DNA of 64,000 nt. Source: Dietzia natronolimnaea. GTDB lineage: Bacteria > Actinomycetota > Actinomycetes > Mycobacteriales > Mycobacteriaceae. Location of the stretch: the NCBI RefSeq assembly GCF_039525805.1, contig NZ_BAAAHZ010000006.1; one strand, given 5' to 3'. Shown piece after piece: positions 1-8,959 of the stretch. Position 1 is the stretch's first letter. Every line of letters begins with the position of its first letter. A program made the position numbers and the translations under genes. A model generated the notes under the pieces. The model was not told the origin of the DNA. It did no database searches and saw nothing but the letters and a program-made list of their open reading frames with translations.

Positions 1-25
1 CCTGCGTGACGATGTGGCGGTTCAC
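1..25 (-). CDS. MceF-family protein, N-terminal fragment
   Basis: Only the first eight codons are in the window (MNRHIVTQ). A GTG start at 25 overlaps the TGA stop of the upstream mceE-like gene as GTGA, the same coupling used throughout this operon. Position, direction and the usual A-to-F order of mce operons make this the sixth mce gene. The identity rests on context alone; the body of the gene lies beyond the left edge. Confidence 0.5.
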
Positions 26-1131
26 GGCGCACCCCCCACGGGCGGCTGGGCGTCGGGGGGGCCGGTGGCACCGGGCGGCAGCGGTCGACCCGCGCGCGCC
101 TCACCGCCGGTGCCCAGGGCATCCAGCGAGCCGGGGAGGTCGAGCGCGCCGTCGAACATCATGTGGTCCCCGCGGATCGCGACGTCGAAGTTCGTGACGA
201 AGCGCTGCAGGGCGTCCAGGGTGGGGGCCACCTCGTCCCCGAAGCCCTCCATGTCCTCGAGCAGGACGGTCAGTGTGCGCAGTGACGGCGTCAGGCGCCC
301 GTCCGTGGCCGAGGTGAACTGCTCGACCTGCACTGTCAGGGCGGTGGTGGTGTCCATGAGTGCGGTGATCGTCTCCCGACTGGCCGCCGCCTCCGAGACG
401 AGGTCGGCGGACACCCGCATGCCGCGGTCGATGAGCTCGCGGCGACCGGCGAGCGAGGCGTTGACCCGGTCCAGGGCGAGGATCGTCCGGTCGATCTCGT
501 CGCGGTTCGCCTCGTACAACTCCAGGGCGCGGTCCCCACGTTCCCGGATGCGCCCGATCTCCTCACCTCGCCCGTCCAGGGCCACGGTGAGCTCCTCCAT
601 CACCGAGCCGAGCTGCGCGATCCCACTCCCGTTGAGCAGCAGTCCCAGCGAGGCGAGGCTGGACTCGAGATCCGGACCGACGCCGGTGTGCACCCGCGGA
701 ACGACCCCCGTGTCCTCGAGTAGTGCACCGGTCGCGGGCGCCGCCGGCGGGGTGAGCGCGATGAACGGGCTGCCGAGGGCGGTGGGCAGGCGGATCTCGG
801 CGAAGACGCCGGCGGGGACGCCGGAGTCACCCTCGAGGCGGACGCCGATCACGGCCTCGGTTCCGTCGGTGCCGACGCTGCGGACCCGGCCGACGAGGCG
901 TCCCCCGTAGCGGACCTCCGCTCCGGGTGCGAGCCGGTCGGCGCGCTCGAACCGCATCTCCACGTCCGCCGAGCCCTCCCCGGTGTCCATCCCCAGGGGA
1001 ACGGACTGGAGTGCGAGTTGTGGGGTGTTCACGGCCACCATCGCCGCACCCCCGAGCAGTGCCACCCCGAGGAGGGCCACGAGTCCGCGCACCAGGTGCG
1101 GACGGGTTCTGGTCTCACGCATGGCTCTCAT
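22..1131 (-). CDS. mceE: Mce family protein, MceE position, without lipobox
   Basis: A 369-aa substrate-binding subunit of a Mce (mammalian cell entry) lipid importer. These proteins form the periplasmic/cell-wall tube that feeds hydrophobic substrates to the YrbE permeases. It has an N-terminal membrane segment (about residues 15-34), then a MlaD/Mce domain (about 50-125) and a long helical region. The stretch LQSVPLG resembles the segment that follows the lipobox in MceE proteins. Start ATG 1131 overlaps the stop of mceD (ATGA). Oddity: canonical MceE is a lipoprotein, but no cysteine is present in the first 45 residues. It is the fifth mce gene, hence the E assignment, with mceF beginning immediately after. 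Confidence 0.8.
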   Translation of the reverse strand: MRAMRETRTRPHLVRGLVALLGVALLGGAAMVAVNTPQLALQSVPLGMDTGEGSADVEMRFERADRLAPGAEVRYGGRLVGRVRSVGTDGTEAVIGVRLEGDSGVPAGVFAEIRLPTALGSPFIALTPPAAPATGALLEDTGVVPRVHTGVGPDLESSLASLGLLLNGSGIAQLGSVMEELTVALDGRGEEIGRIRERGDRALELYEANRDEIDRTILALDRVNASLAGRRELIDRGMRVSADLVSEAAASRETITALMDTTTALTVQVEQFTSATDGRLTPSLRTLTVLLEDMEGFGDEVAPTLDALQRFVTNFDVAIRGDHMMFDGALDLPGSLDALGTGGEARAGRPLPPGATGPPDAQPPVGGAP

Positions 1132-2237
1132 CCACCCCCCGCGACTCGTTCGAACGCCCCGACCAGGCCGATCGGGTCACTCTGTTCGACCGGGAACATG
1201 AGCGGGTTGGTCAGGCCGGCGCCCGTGCACAGTGGGAGCGGCTCACGCCGGCAGAGTTCGCGGCCACGGGCGAAGTGGGTGATGTTGGACGAGACGTTGA
1301 GGCGGATGCGCGCGCGGCCGTCGGGTCCGATCCCGGCCGCGAGGTTCTCCATCATCACCGGGTACAGATCCAGGAACTCCGCGAAGTCCGCGCGGTGGCG
1401 GGCGTACAACGCCGTCACCTCGCGGGTCGCGGTGGTCGTCCCGGTGATGTCGTCCCCGCGCGCGGCGACGATCGCGTCGAGTTCGTCGAGGATCACACGG
1501 AGGTCCTCCGCCGGGGCCGCCACGTCGATCTGGTCGTCCCGGAGCTGCCGACCCAGGTCGTCGAGTCCCAGCACGAGGTCGCGCATGGTCTGGTCGCGAC
1601 CGCCCGCGGCGTCCATCAGCACCGCGAGCTCGGTGACGATCGCGTCGAGATCCTCGGCCCGGTCCCCGCCCACCGCCGAGACCGTGGACAGGTTCCGGAT
1701 GGCCCGGCTCAGCGTCTCCCCCCGGCCGTCGAGGGCCTCGGCCCCCCGGTCCAGACCACGTGCCACCTCGTCGGCTCCGGGCGAGAACGCCGAGCTCAGG
1801 GTGTCCAGGCTGGAGACGAACTCGTCGAAGTCGAGGGGTGCCCGCGTCCGCTCGGCCGGGATCACCCCGTCGTCCGGGAACGTCGGCCCGCCCACGTAGG
1901 CGGGGGTGAGCTCGACGAACCGGTCGGCGATGACGGCCGGGTTCATCACCACAGCCCCCACATCCGCGGGCAACCGCGTACCGGGATCCAGTGAGAGCCG
2001 CACCCGTGCGAGGTCCCCCGTCGGCTCGACCTTCTCCACGATCCCCACCTCGACCCCCACGATCCGGACCTGCGAACCGACGTACACGCCCTCGGCGGAG
2101 GCGAACTCGGCCGTGATCACCTGGCGGCCACCGTCTCCCCGGGCGCCGGAGAGCAGAGAGGCCAACACCAGGACGGCGGCGAGGGCGGTGACGACGATCG
2201 CGACGACCCTGGTCCGGCTCACACGTCTCAGTTGCAT
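1128..2237 (-). CDS. mceD: Mce family protein MceD
   Basis: A 369-aa Mce-family protein. It has a short basic N-terminus, one membrane helix (about residues 11-28), a MlaD-type domain starting near residue 36 (ITAEFASAEGVYVGSQVRIV) and a long coiled-coil/helical stretch, as in MceD proteins. The start is ATG 2237, overlapping the end of mceC by 10 bp; the open frame continues far upstream but only this start matches family length and gives a membrane anchor. The C-terminal part contains two cysteines (CRREPLPLC). It should act as one ring or needle subunit of the Mce complex spanning the mycolate envelope. Confidence 0.88.
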   Translation of the reverse strand: MQLRRVSRTRVVAIVVTALAAVLVLASLLSGARGDGGRQVITAEFASAEGVYVGSQVRIVGVEVGIVEKVEPTGDLARVRLSLDPGTRLPADVGAVVMNPAVIADRFVELTPAYVGGPTFPDDGVIPAERTRAPLDFDEFVSSLDTLSSAFSPGADEVARGLDRGAEALDGRGETLSRAIRNLSTVSAVGGDRAEDLDAIVTELAVLMDAAGGRDQTMRDLVLGLDDLGRQLRDDQIDVAAPAEDLRVILDELDAIVAARGDDITGTTTATREVTALYARHRADFAEFLDLYPVMMENLAAGIGPDGRARIRLNVSSNITHFARGRELCRREPLPLCTGAGLTNPLMFPVEQSDPIGLVGAFERVAGGG

Positions 2238-3271
2238 CCGTCCATCACCCCCAGGGCGCAGAGCGCCGAATCCGGGATCGGGCCGGTCGGTGTGGCGACA
2301 TCCGTCCACGGGCCGTTCCCGGTCGCGTCCGTGACCGCGCGGAGTCCTGGTGGCATCCGGGTGAGCACCTCGTCCATCGCGTCGATGTTCCTCTGGTAGG
2401 TCTCGCTGATCGAGCGCATGTTGCCCAGCACGCGGTCCACGTCCTCGGCCTCCTCGTCGAGCAGCACCCGCACCCGGGTCGCGAGATCCTCCAGGGACGA
2501 CACGAGGGAGCTGAGCGCCTCTCGACGCTGGGTGAGCACGGTGACCAGCACGAGTGACTGGTCGGTCAGAGCTCGGATACCCGCCTCCTGCGAGACGAGG
2601 ACCCCGGTCAGTTCGCGGGTCGTGGTGACCACCCCGGACATCCGCGCGTCTTCGCGGGCGAGGAGACCCAGGGCCGCGGAGACGTCGTCGATCGACTGAC
2701 CGGCGGCCCCGGCGTCCTGCGGCAGGATGCTGTCCAGGCTGTCGATCATCGCGCTGACGGCCCTCGTGTCGAGCTCCTCGGCCAGGTCCGTGACCGCTCC
2801 CCCGATGTCGTCGATCATGTACGGCGACGTGGTGCGTTCCACCCCGATCCGCCGGTGCGGGCCGAGGTCCCCGCCGCCCGCCGGTGTGACCTCGAGGAAC
2901 CTGTTCCCGAGGATCGACTTGAGACCGATCGTGGCGGTGCTCGCCTCGCCCAGGTCCTGGCCCCGGTCGAGCCGGAACCCCACCACCGCCAGCCCGTGCT
3001 CCAACGTCAGGGAGTCCACGCGGCCACTGGGCACGCCGGCCACCAGGACCGGGTCCCCCGTCCGTAACCCCCCGGCGTTGGCGAACTCGGCCGCGTAGTG
3101 GTCGGTGCGCAGGACGTACCACAGTCGGGGCAGGGCCATGCTCGCCGCGAAGACCGCGATGACCAGCAGGATCGATGTGGCTCCCACGAAGACGGTGTTG
3201 CCGCGACGGGTGTGCCTCGGGTCGCGGACGAGGTCGACCAGACTCTCCCGCACCATGGTGATCGGACTCAT
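2228..3271 (-). CDS. mceC: Mce family protein MceC
   Basis: A 347-aa Mce-family subunit. It has a predicted membrane helix at about residues 27-46, then the MlaD domain (YAAEFANAGGLRTGDPVLVA) and a helical C-terminal half with heptad-like leucines. It ends in CALGVMDGCN, a cysteine-containing tail. The ATG at 3271 overlaps the stop of mceB (ATGA), which supports translational coupling. Role inferred from family and order: component of an ATP-driven lipid or sterol importer with YrbEA/YrbEB. The ATPase (Mkl/MceG) is normally encoded elsewhere and is not in this window. Confidence 0.88.
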   Translation of the reverse strand: MSPITMVRESLVDLVRDPRHTRRGNTVFVGATSILLVIAVFAASMALPRLWYVLRTDHYAAEFANAGGLRTGDPVLVAGVPSGRVDSLTLEHGLAVVGFRLDRGQDLGEASTATIGLKSILGNRFLEVTPAGGGDLGPHRRIGVERTTSPYMIDDIGGAVTDLAEELDTRAVSAMIDSLDSILPQDAGAAGQSIDDVSAALGLLAREDARMSGVVTTTRELTGVLVSQEAGIRALTDQSLVLVTVLTQRREALSSLVSSLEDLATRVRVLLDEEAEDVDRVLGNMRSISETYQRNIDAMDEVLTRMPPGLRAVTDATGNGPWTDVATPTGPIPDSALCALGVMDGCN

Positions 3272-4314
3272 CGGCACGCCCCCGAATTCCGGTAGCCGAA
3301 CAGGCTGGTCTCCCAGTCGTCCCACTTGACCGTGAAGTTGCACATGTAGAGGGCCAGGAAGCCACCCTTCTGAGCCTGGGCGTTGACCTCCCGGGCGAAC
3401 AGCGGGGCCTTGCCCATCGCGGTGTCGAACGCCGGGGTGTTGGGGATCCACCCGTCGGTCGTGTGACGAGTGGCGTCCACGCTCGCGCGGAGATCCGGCT
3501 CGGTCTCGCGGAGCATCGAGGCCAGTGTCGCGGTGGCCGCGTCCCCGCGCTCGATGAGCACCGCGAGGTCGTTCCCGCCGCCGTCCGCGAGCGCCCCGGA
3601 GACGGTGTCGAGTCCCCTGACCAGCCGCTGGAGGTCCTCCTCCCGCTCGGTGAGCGTGGTGTTGAGCGCCATGATGTTGTCCGCGAGCCGGGTGTACACG
3701 TCCTGTCTGCCGACGATGTCCCGGCTCAGCAGCGCCAGGCGGGCGAGCAGGACGTCCATGGCACCCGGTTCGCCCTGGAACGCGGCGACCACGGTGCGCG
3801 AGAGGGTGTTGACCTCGTCCGGCCGCACCGCCTCGAACAGCGGCTTGAACCCGTTGACGAGCGCGGTGAGGTCCACGGGATCGGTGGTGGCCTCCAGCGG
3901 GATGCGCGTCCCCTCCGGCAGCGGGTCGGCACCGCCGACGGCCGGTCCGCCGTCCTGTGGGGGATCGAGGGAGAGATAGCGGATGCCCAGCATGTCCCCG
4001 TAGCGGACCGACGCGCGCGCGCCACTCGCGACCGGCGCCGAGCGCTCGACCTCGAAGTCGACGACGGCGATCGTCTCGCCCAGGGGGCCGACCTCCCGCT
4101 CGACTCCCAGCACCCTGCCCACGCGGACGCCGGCGACTGTGACCTCGGAGCCCGGGCCGAGCCCGCCGACGTCGGTGAACTCGGCGCCGTACGCCCGCGC
4201 TCCCCAGCCGATCGGCACCCGGAGCGTGTTGACCACCAGCACCGTGCACAGGACCCCGACCAGGCAGTAGACGAAGAGCCCCAGGGCCGGACGCAGACCG
4301 CGGTGACTCGTCAT
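3268..4314 (-). CDS. mceB: Mce family protein MceB
   Basis: A 348-aa Mce-family subunit: N-terminal membrane helix (about residues 9-30), MlaD domain (YGAEFTDVGGLGPGSEVTVA) with the strand GVRVGRVLGVE, and a helical region ending in a conserved-looking tail rich in aromatic residues with two cysteines (MCNF and SGACR), as is common in MceB proteins. The start ATG 4314 overlaps the mceA stop (ATGA). It sits second among the mce genes, right after mceA. No defect is visible. Confidence 0.88.
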   Translation of the reverse strand: MTSHRGLRPALGLFVYCLVGVLCTVLVVNTLRVPIGWGARAYGAEFTDVGGLGPGSEVTVAGVRVGRVLGVEREVGPLGETIAVVDFEVERSAPVASGARASVRYGDMLGIRYLSLDPPQDGGPAVGGADPLPEGTRIPLEATTDPVDLTALVNGFKPLFEAVRPDEVNTLSRTVVAAFQGEPGAMDVLLARLALLSRDIVGRQDVYTRLADNIMALNTTLTEREEDLQRLVRGLDTVSGALADGGGNDLAVLIERGDAATATLASMLRETEPDLRASVDATRHTTDGWIPNTPAFDTAMGKAPLFAREVNAQAQKGGFLALYMCNFTVKWDDWETSLFGYRNSGACR

Positions 4315-5594
4315 CGGATCGTCACCTCGGTGCCCCGCACGAGCGGACCGAGCATGGTCCACGCCGCGGCATCGGGCGCGACCTCGGGATCGGCGGGCGG
4401 AGGCACGGGCGACCCGGGCTCGGACGCGGCGGCCGCCTGGAGTTCCCGGATCAGGTCCCGCTCCGAGGCGGCGGCGACCGTGAGACCGGTCCCGCGGCGG
4501 GGGGACGCCGCACCCGAACACGTCGACCCCGCCAGGTCGGGATAGCGGGGGCAGTCCTCGGGCCCGTACGGCATGGGGTCGGAGAACGACGGGACCGCCG
4601 TGATGTTGAACCGCCCCGTGGAGAACGCCGCCTCCCCGGCCTCCCCCATGGGGCGCATGGCGTAGAGGGTCCGGATGACCCCGTGCGGGTTCCGGGCGGT
4701 CCGGTCGAACACCACCCCGGTGTCGTCGACCAGTCGGATCGCACCCGTCACGGTCCGGTCGGCCATGTGCGCGCCCGACCCGGTGACCGCCAGGCCCGCG
4801 TCGAGCAGCCGGCCGAGCGAATCGGGTCGGTCCACCACGATCTGCGAGAGCCGCGTCGCCTCCTGCAGGGTCTCGAGGATCACCGGGCCGGCCGCGGCCA
4901 GGTCCTCGGCGAGGTAGGCGAGGGCGGAGGACGCACCGGCGGTCTCCTCCAGCGCGGGCGACAGGTGCCCACCCGCCCGGTCCACGTCCCCGATGACCCT
5001 CCCCAGCATCTCGCCCCTGCCGTCGAGGGCCCGATCGAGTGCGGTGAGCGTGACCTGCAGACGGTCGGGTTCGATGGAGACCAGCAGGTCGCTCGCGCGG
5101 GTGAACACGTCGTAGAGGAGCACGGCCTCCTCGGAGCGGTCGGCGGCCAGGACGTCTCCGCTGTCGAGCCCTCCGGCGGGGCGCGTCGTCCCCGGCTCGC
5201 CCGGGGTCACCAGGTCCAGGCGCACGTCCCCGAACAGTGTCCGCGGGACCGCACGGACGACGACGTCGGAGGGGATGCGCTCCGCGTGCTCCGGGGCGAT
5301 CAGCATCTCTATCCTCGTGCCCGGTTCGTCGTCGTCGCCCGAACTGTCGCCTGACACGACACCGATGGACGACCGCACGTCACCCACCTTCACCCCGAGG
5401 TGATGGACGGGGGCGTGGACCGGGACCCGGCCCGCCTCCGAGGGCAGCACCGCCGTCACCGTCGCCCCCGGGTCGAGGACGCCCGCGCCCCGGGCGACGA
5501 GGAACCCCGCCAGCACCACGGCCACGACAGTCGCGACCAGCCCGCGGACCGCCAGCGTCCGCTCGGGCGTCGGTCCCGCCACACGCCGCCTCAC
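4311..5594 (-). CDS. mceA: Mce family protein MceA
   Basis: A 427-aa protein, first of the mce genes after the yrbE pair. A basic N-terminus (MRRRVAG) is followed by a membrane helix (about residues 15-37) and a MlaD domain starting near residue 40, then a long alpha-helical domain and a Pro/Ala-rich C-terminus. The start is taken as GTG 5594 because it overlaps the yrbEB stop (GTGA) and puts the basic residues directly before the helix; a longer upstream frame exists but is not needed. Expected role: substrate-binding subunit of the Mce importer. Which lipid it handles cannot be read from sequence. Confidence 0.87.
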   Translation of the reverse strand: MRRRVAGPTPERTLAVRGLVATVVAVVLAGFLVARGAGVLDPGATVTAVLPSEAGRVPVHAPVHHLGVKVGDVRSSIGVVSGDSSGDDDEPGTRIEMLIAPEHAERIPSDVVVRAVPRTLFGDVRLDLVTPGEPGTTRPAGGLDSGDVLAADRSEEAVLLYDVFTRASDLLVSIEPDRLQVTLTALDRALDGRGEMLGRVIGDVDRAGGHLSPALEETAGASSALAYLAEDLAAAGPVILETLQEATRLSQIVVDRPDSLGRLLDAGLAVTGSGAHMADRTVTGAIRLVDDTGVVFDRTARNPHGVIRTLYAMRPMGEAGEAAFSTGRFNITAVPSFSDPMPYGPEDCPRYPDLAGSTCSGAASPRRGTGLTVAAASERDLIRELQAAAASEPGSPVPPPADPEVAPDAAAWTMLGPLVRGTEVTIR

Positions 5595-6472
5595 GTGATC
5601 CCCAACGCCGGGACCTCGGGCACCAGGCCCCACAGGGCGAAGGTGAGCACGATGTCGATGAACCCGATGAGGAGGATGCTGGTCCGCAGCGCCCGGCCCG
5701 CGGCCCGCCCGACGCCCTCGGGGCCGCCCGTCGCGTGATACCCGTAGCTGCAGTGCACGAGCACGATCACCAGGGCGAACACCACGGCTTTGATCAGCGA
5801 GTAGAGGACGTCCTCGGGTCCCAGGGTGATGTGGAAGAAGTAGTCGTAGGTACCCGCCGAGCCGCCGTTGACGTGCACCACCACCACCCGTGTGGCGATG
5901 TACGTCGCCACCAGTCCGACGGCGTACAGCGGCACGATGCAGATCATCGTGGCGATGACCCGGGTCCCGGCCAGGTAGGGGATCGTCGGCACGGACATCG
6001 CGTCGAGGGCGTCGATCTCGTCCGAGATCCGCATCGAGCCCAGCCGGGCGGTGAAGCCGGTGCCCACCTTGGCGGCCAGGGCGATGGAGGCCACGACGGG
6101 CGCGAGTTCGCGCGTGTTGGCCATCGCCGAGAGCATCCCGGACAGGCTCGTCATGCCGATCAGGTCGAGCCCGCGGTAGGTCTCGACGCCCACCATGATC
6201 GCCGCGACCGCGGACATGGCCAGGACGATCCCGATGGTGCCGCCGCCCGCGATCAGCGAGTTGGAGCCGAAGCCCACGTCGACGACCTCTTTGACGACCT
6301 GCTTTCGGTACCGCACGAGCGCGGTGGGCAGCGTGAGGATGACCCGGCCCGCGAAGCTCACGTGGCGGCCGACCTCCGCCATCCCCGACGAGGCCCGTGC
6401 CAGGCCCGCGGCGGGCCGGGACGCCCGGAGCTTCTGCACGGCGCTGGTGTCGGTCACCCGGAGCGAGGCCAT
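5591..6472 (-). CDS. yrbEB: MlaE/YrbE-family permease, YrbEB
   Basis: A 293-aa integral membrane permease of the MlaE (DUF140) family. It has about five to six hydrophobic segments and the family core in the middle (GTGFTARLGSMRISDEIDALDAM), which corresponds to the coupling region that contacts the Mkl/MceG ATPase. With YrbEA it should form the heterodimeric inner-membrane channel for lipids delivered by the Mce proteins. One base separates it from yrbEA and its stop overlaps the mceA start. The length is normal for the family. Confidence 0.92.
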   Translation of the reverse strand: MASLRVTDTSAVQKLRASRPAAGLARASSGMAEVGRHVSFAGRVILTLPTALVRYRKQVVKEVVDVGFGSNSLIAGGGTIGIVLAMSAVAAIMVGVETYRGLDLIGMTSLSGMLSAMANTRELAPVVASIALAAKVGTGFTARLGSMRISDEIDALDAMSVPTIPYLAGTRVIATMICIVPLYAVGLVATYIATRVVVVHVNGGSAGTYDYFFHITLGPEDVLYSLIKAVVFALVIVLVHCSYGYHATGGPEGVGRAAGRALRTSILLIGFIDIVLTFALWGLVPEVPALGIT

Positions 6473-6473
6473 G

Positions 6474-7283
6474 TCAGTACTTCCCGACCGACGGCACGAC
6501 GAGCCCGTAGACCGCCGACAGGACGGTGTTGATCACGAACACGGTGACGAAGGCCAGGACCACCGTCTCGTTGACCGCGTCCGCGACCCCGCTCGACCCG
6601 CCTCTGGCGTGCAGTCCCTTGAACGTCGCGATCAGGGCCGAGACCACCGCGAACGCGACCGACTTGGCCATCGCCATCCACAGGTCGGACGGGCGGCCGT
6701 ACGCGCTGAGCGTGGACAGGAACGCCCCGGCCGACTCCCCCTGGCCGTACACCTGATAGATCAGACACGCGGTCACCCCCATCGCGGTGACCAGGGCGCA
6801 CATCACCAGGGAGACCAGCACGGTCGCGATGACGCGGGGCACCACGAGCCGCTCGATCACGTCGAGCCCCATGACCTCCATGGCCTCGACCTCCTCGCGG
6901 ATGGTGCGGGAGCCCAGGTCCGCGCAGATGGCCGAGCCGCCGACCCCGGCCAGCATGAGCGCGCAGACCAGCGCCGACGCCTGCCCCACCACGACGAAGG
7001 CCACGACGGCGCCCGCGTACCCGGCCGCCCCCAGTCGGCCCGCCAACTCCCCCACCGACACGGCGACGAGCACGCCGACCGGCAGCATCAGCAGCAACGC
7101 CGGCACCGAGCACACCCGCGCGACGAACAGGGCCTGGTCGCGGGTCTCGGCGAGCGAGAGCCGCCCCGTGGCGACCGTGCGCACGCAGCTCAGCAGGGTG
7201 AACACCGAGTAGCCGACCAGCGATCCGACCTGTCCCGCCAGATCGACCACCGGGCCTCGGCCCGCGGGGAGTTGGAAGACCAT
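6474..7283 (-). CDS. yrbEA: MlaE/YrbE-family permease, YrbEA
   Basis: A 269-aa MlaE-family permease, partner of YrbEB. Hydrophobic segments run through the protein and the family core IREEVEAMEVMGLDVIERLV is near residues 128-147. The ATG at 7283 (MVFQLP) gives a normal family length; the open frame extends to about 7538 across the end of fadD, which I reject. No strong Shine-Dalgarno sequence is seen at this start. It follows fadD after 41 bp with no obvious promoter, so it is probably cotranscribed with the beta-oxidation genes upstream, an unusual joint unit. Confidence 0.9.
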   Translation of the reverse strand: MVFQLPAGRGPVVDLAGQVGSLVGYSVFTLLSCVRTVATGRLSLAETRDQALFVARVCSVPALLLMLPVGVLVAVSVGELAGRLGAAGYAGAVVAFVVVGQASALVCALMLAGVGGSAICADLGSRTIREEVEAMEVMGLDVIERLVVPRVIATVLVSLVMCALVTAMGVTACLIYQVYGQGESAGAFLSTLSAYGRPSDLWMAMAKSVAFAVVSALIATFKGLHARGGSSGVADAVNETVVLAFVTVFVINTVLSAVYGLVVPSVGKY

Positions 7284-7324
7284 GTCAGTGGTATCCGGGT
7301 TCCGACGTCGACTCGGCCGCCGGG

Positions 7325-8920
7325 TCAGACACCCGTGGAGCCGTGCTCCGAGCGGAGCGCGCCCTTGACCACCTTGCCGCTGGCGTTGCGCGGCAGCTCC
7401 TCCACGTGCACGAGGTGCTTGGGCAGCTTGAAGCCGGCCAGTTTGTCGCGCAGCCACCCGGTCAGCTCGTCGAGGGTGATGTCCGCGCGGCCCTCCTCCT
7501 CGTGCTGGGCGACCACCGCGACGGGCACCTCGCCCCACTTCTCGTCCTTGCGACCGATCACCGCGACCTCACGGATCCGGGGGTGGCCGGCGATGACGTT
7601 CTCGACCTCTGCGCAGTAGATGTTCTCGCCGCCGGAGATGATCATGTCCTTCTTGCGGTCCACGACGTAGACGAAGCCCTCGTCGTCCATCCGGACCAGG
7701 TCACCGGAGTGGAACCAGCCACCCTCGAAGGCCTCTGCGGTCTCCGCGGGCTTGTTCCAGTAACCGGACATGGTGGTGGGTCCGCGGTAGACGATCTCGC
7801 CCACCTCGCCGGGACCGACCGGCTCCCCGAACGCGTCGATCACACGGGCCTGCAGGGTGGGGATGACCTTGCCGACCGACCCGAGCTTGCGGATCGCGTC
7901 GTCACCGTCGAGCGCACAGGTGATGGGGCTCATCTCGGTCTGGCCGAACACCGCGCAGTTGAGGGCGTCCGGGAACGTCTCGGACATGGCGCGCAGGATC
8001 GTGTCCGTGGACGGGGCCGCACCCCACGAGATGTTGCGCAGCACCAGCGTCCGCGGGCGCGCCTTCTGCTCGGCGCAGACGGCCTGCCACTGCACCGGCA
8101 CGAGGAAGACGCTGGTGATCCGCTCCGCCTCGAGGGTGTCGAGCAGGGCGGACGGGTCGAAGGCCTGCAGGGGGTGGACCACCGTGACGCCGCCGAGCTG
8201 GAGACTCGGGGCGATCGAACCGAGCGCCGCGATGTGGAACATCGGGGCCGCGCACAGTGCGCGCCCCTCCTCGTCGAAGAGCCGGAACACCCGGATACAG
8301 GTCAGGGACTGGGCGGTGAGGTTCTCGTAGGAGAGCATCGCGCCCTTGGGCCGACCCGTGGTGCCCGAGGTGTACATGATGAGGGCGGTGGAGTCCTCCG
8401 GGACGTCGACCGGCGGATGCGGTTCGCCCTCCTCGGCCAGCGCGTCGGCGAAGGTGGTCTGTTCCTCCGTTCCGGACTCGCCCCCGATGACGATGTGGTC
8501 TCCCGGCTCCTCACCCTGGGCACGGATCGCCCCGACGAGCGGGGCGAGCAGGGCGTCGGTGACGACGACCTTCGGCGCGCAATCGCTCACCAGGTAGGCC
8601 AGCTCGGCCGGGGTGAGGCGGAAGTTCACCGGCACCGCGATGGCACCCAACCGGTTGATGCCGAGCACCGCCTCGACGAACTCCGGGTTGTTGAGGGTGA
8701 TCAGCATGACCCGATCACCCCTGGCGACCCCACGACGGGCCAGCGCGTCGGCGAAGAGACCGCTGCGCTCGTGTAGCTGCGACCAGGTGGTGGTCTGGCC
8801 GAGGTAGCGCAGCGCCTCGCCGTCGGGGTTCATCTCGGCGTGGGTGGCCACCCACGTGTTCCAGTGGTTGCGACGGGCGGCGTGGAGTTCCGCGACGGGG
8901 TCCATGGTGGCGGTGGTCAT
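7325..8920 (-). CDS. fadD: Acyl-CoA synthetase (FadD-type AMP-binding enzyme)
   Basis: A 531-aa ATP-dependent acid:CoA ligase. The P-loop motif YTSGTTGRPKG lies at residues 183-193 and the adenylate-binding/hinge region SGDLVRMDDEGF...DRKKDMIISGGENIY at about 410-440. A Lys near the C-terminus in the context ASGKVVKG is the expected catalytic lysine. GAAAGG about 8 nt before the ATG acts as ribosome-binding site. It activates a carboxylic acid to its CoA thioester. Placed between enoyl-CoA hydratase and yrbEA, it probably activates the acid imported by, or derived from the cargo of, the Mce system. Chain-length preference is not visible. Confidence 0.92.
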   Translation of the reverse strand: MTTATMDPVAELHAARRNHWNTWVATHAEMNPDGEALRYLGQTTTWSQLHERSGLFADALARRGVARGDRVMLITLNNPEFVEAVLGINRLGAIAVPVNFRLTPAELAYLVSDCAPKVVVTDALLAPLVGAIRAQGEEPGDHIVIGGESGTEEQTTFADALAEEGEPHPPVDVPEDSTALIMYTSGTTGRPKGAMLSYENLTAQSLTCIRVFRLFDEEGRALCAAPMFHIAALGSIAPSLQLGGVTVVHPLQAFDPSALLDTLEAERITSVFLVPVQWQAVCAEQKARPRTLVLRNISWGAAPSTDTILRAMSETFPDALNCAVFGQTEMSPITCALDGDDAIRKLGSVGKVIPTLQARVIDAFGEPVGPGEVGEIVYRGPTTMSGYWNKPAETAEAFEGGWFHSGDLVRMDDEGFVYVVDRKKDMIISGGENIYCAEVENVIAGHPRIREVAVIGRKDEKWGEVPVAVVAQHEEEGRADITLDELTGWLRDKLAGFKLPKHLVHVEELPRNASGKVVKGALRSEHGSTGV

Positions 8921-8959
8921 GATTCGGCCTTTCGTGGGCGGTGAGGGTGGAGGACCGGG

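Noticed and set aside
927..1994. Long plus-strand open frames antisense to the mce genes
   Set aside because: They lack any recognisable domain, show Arg/Pro/Gly-rich shadow composition, and overlap well-supported mce genes coupled by ATGA junctions. The same holds for other long antisense frames, for example 17695-19485 and 53000-54400.
2228..4249. Very long N-terminal extensions of mce genes
   Set aside because: High GC keeps frames open upstream, but the extensions are out-of-frame images of the preceding gene. Overlapping ATG/GTG starts give family-length proteins with membrane anchors.
7283..7538. Earlier start for yrbEA inside fadD
   Set aside because: It would add 85 low-complexity residues translated from the fadD 3' end out of frame; MlaE-family length and hydrophobic pattern begin at 7283.
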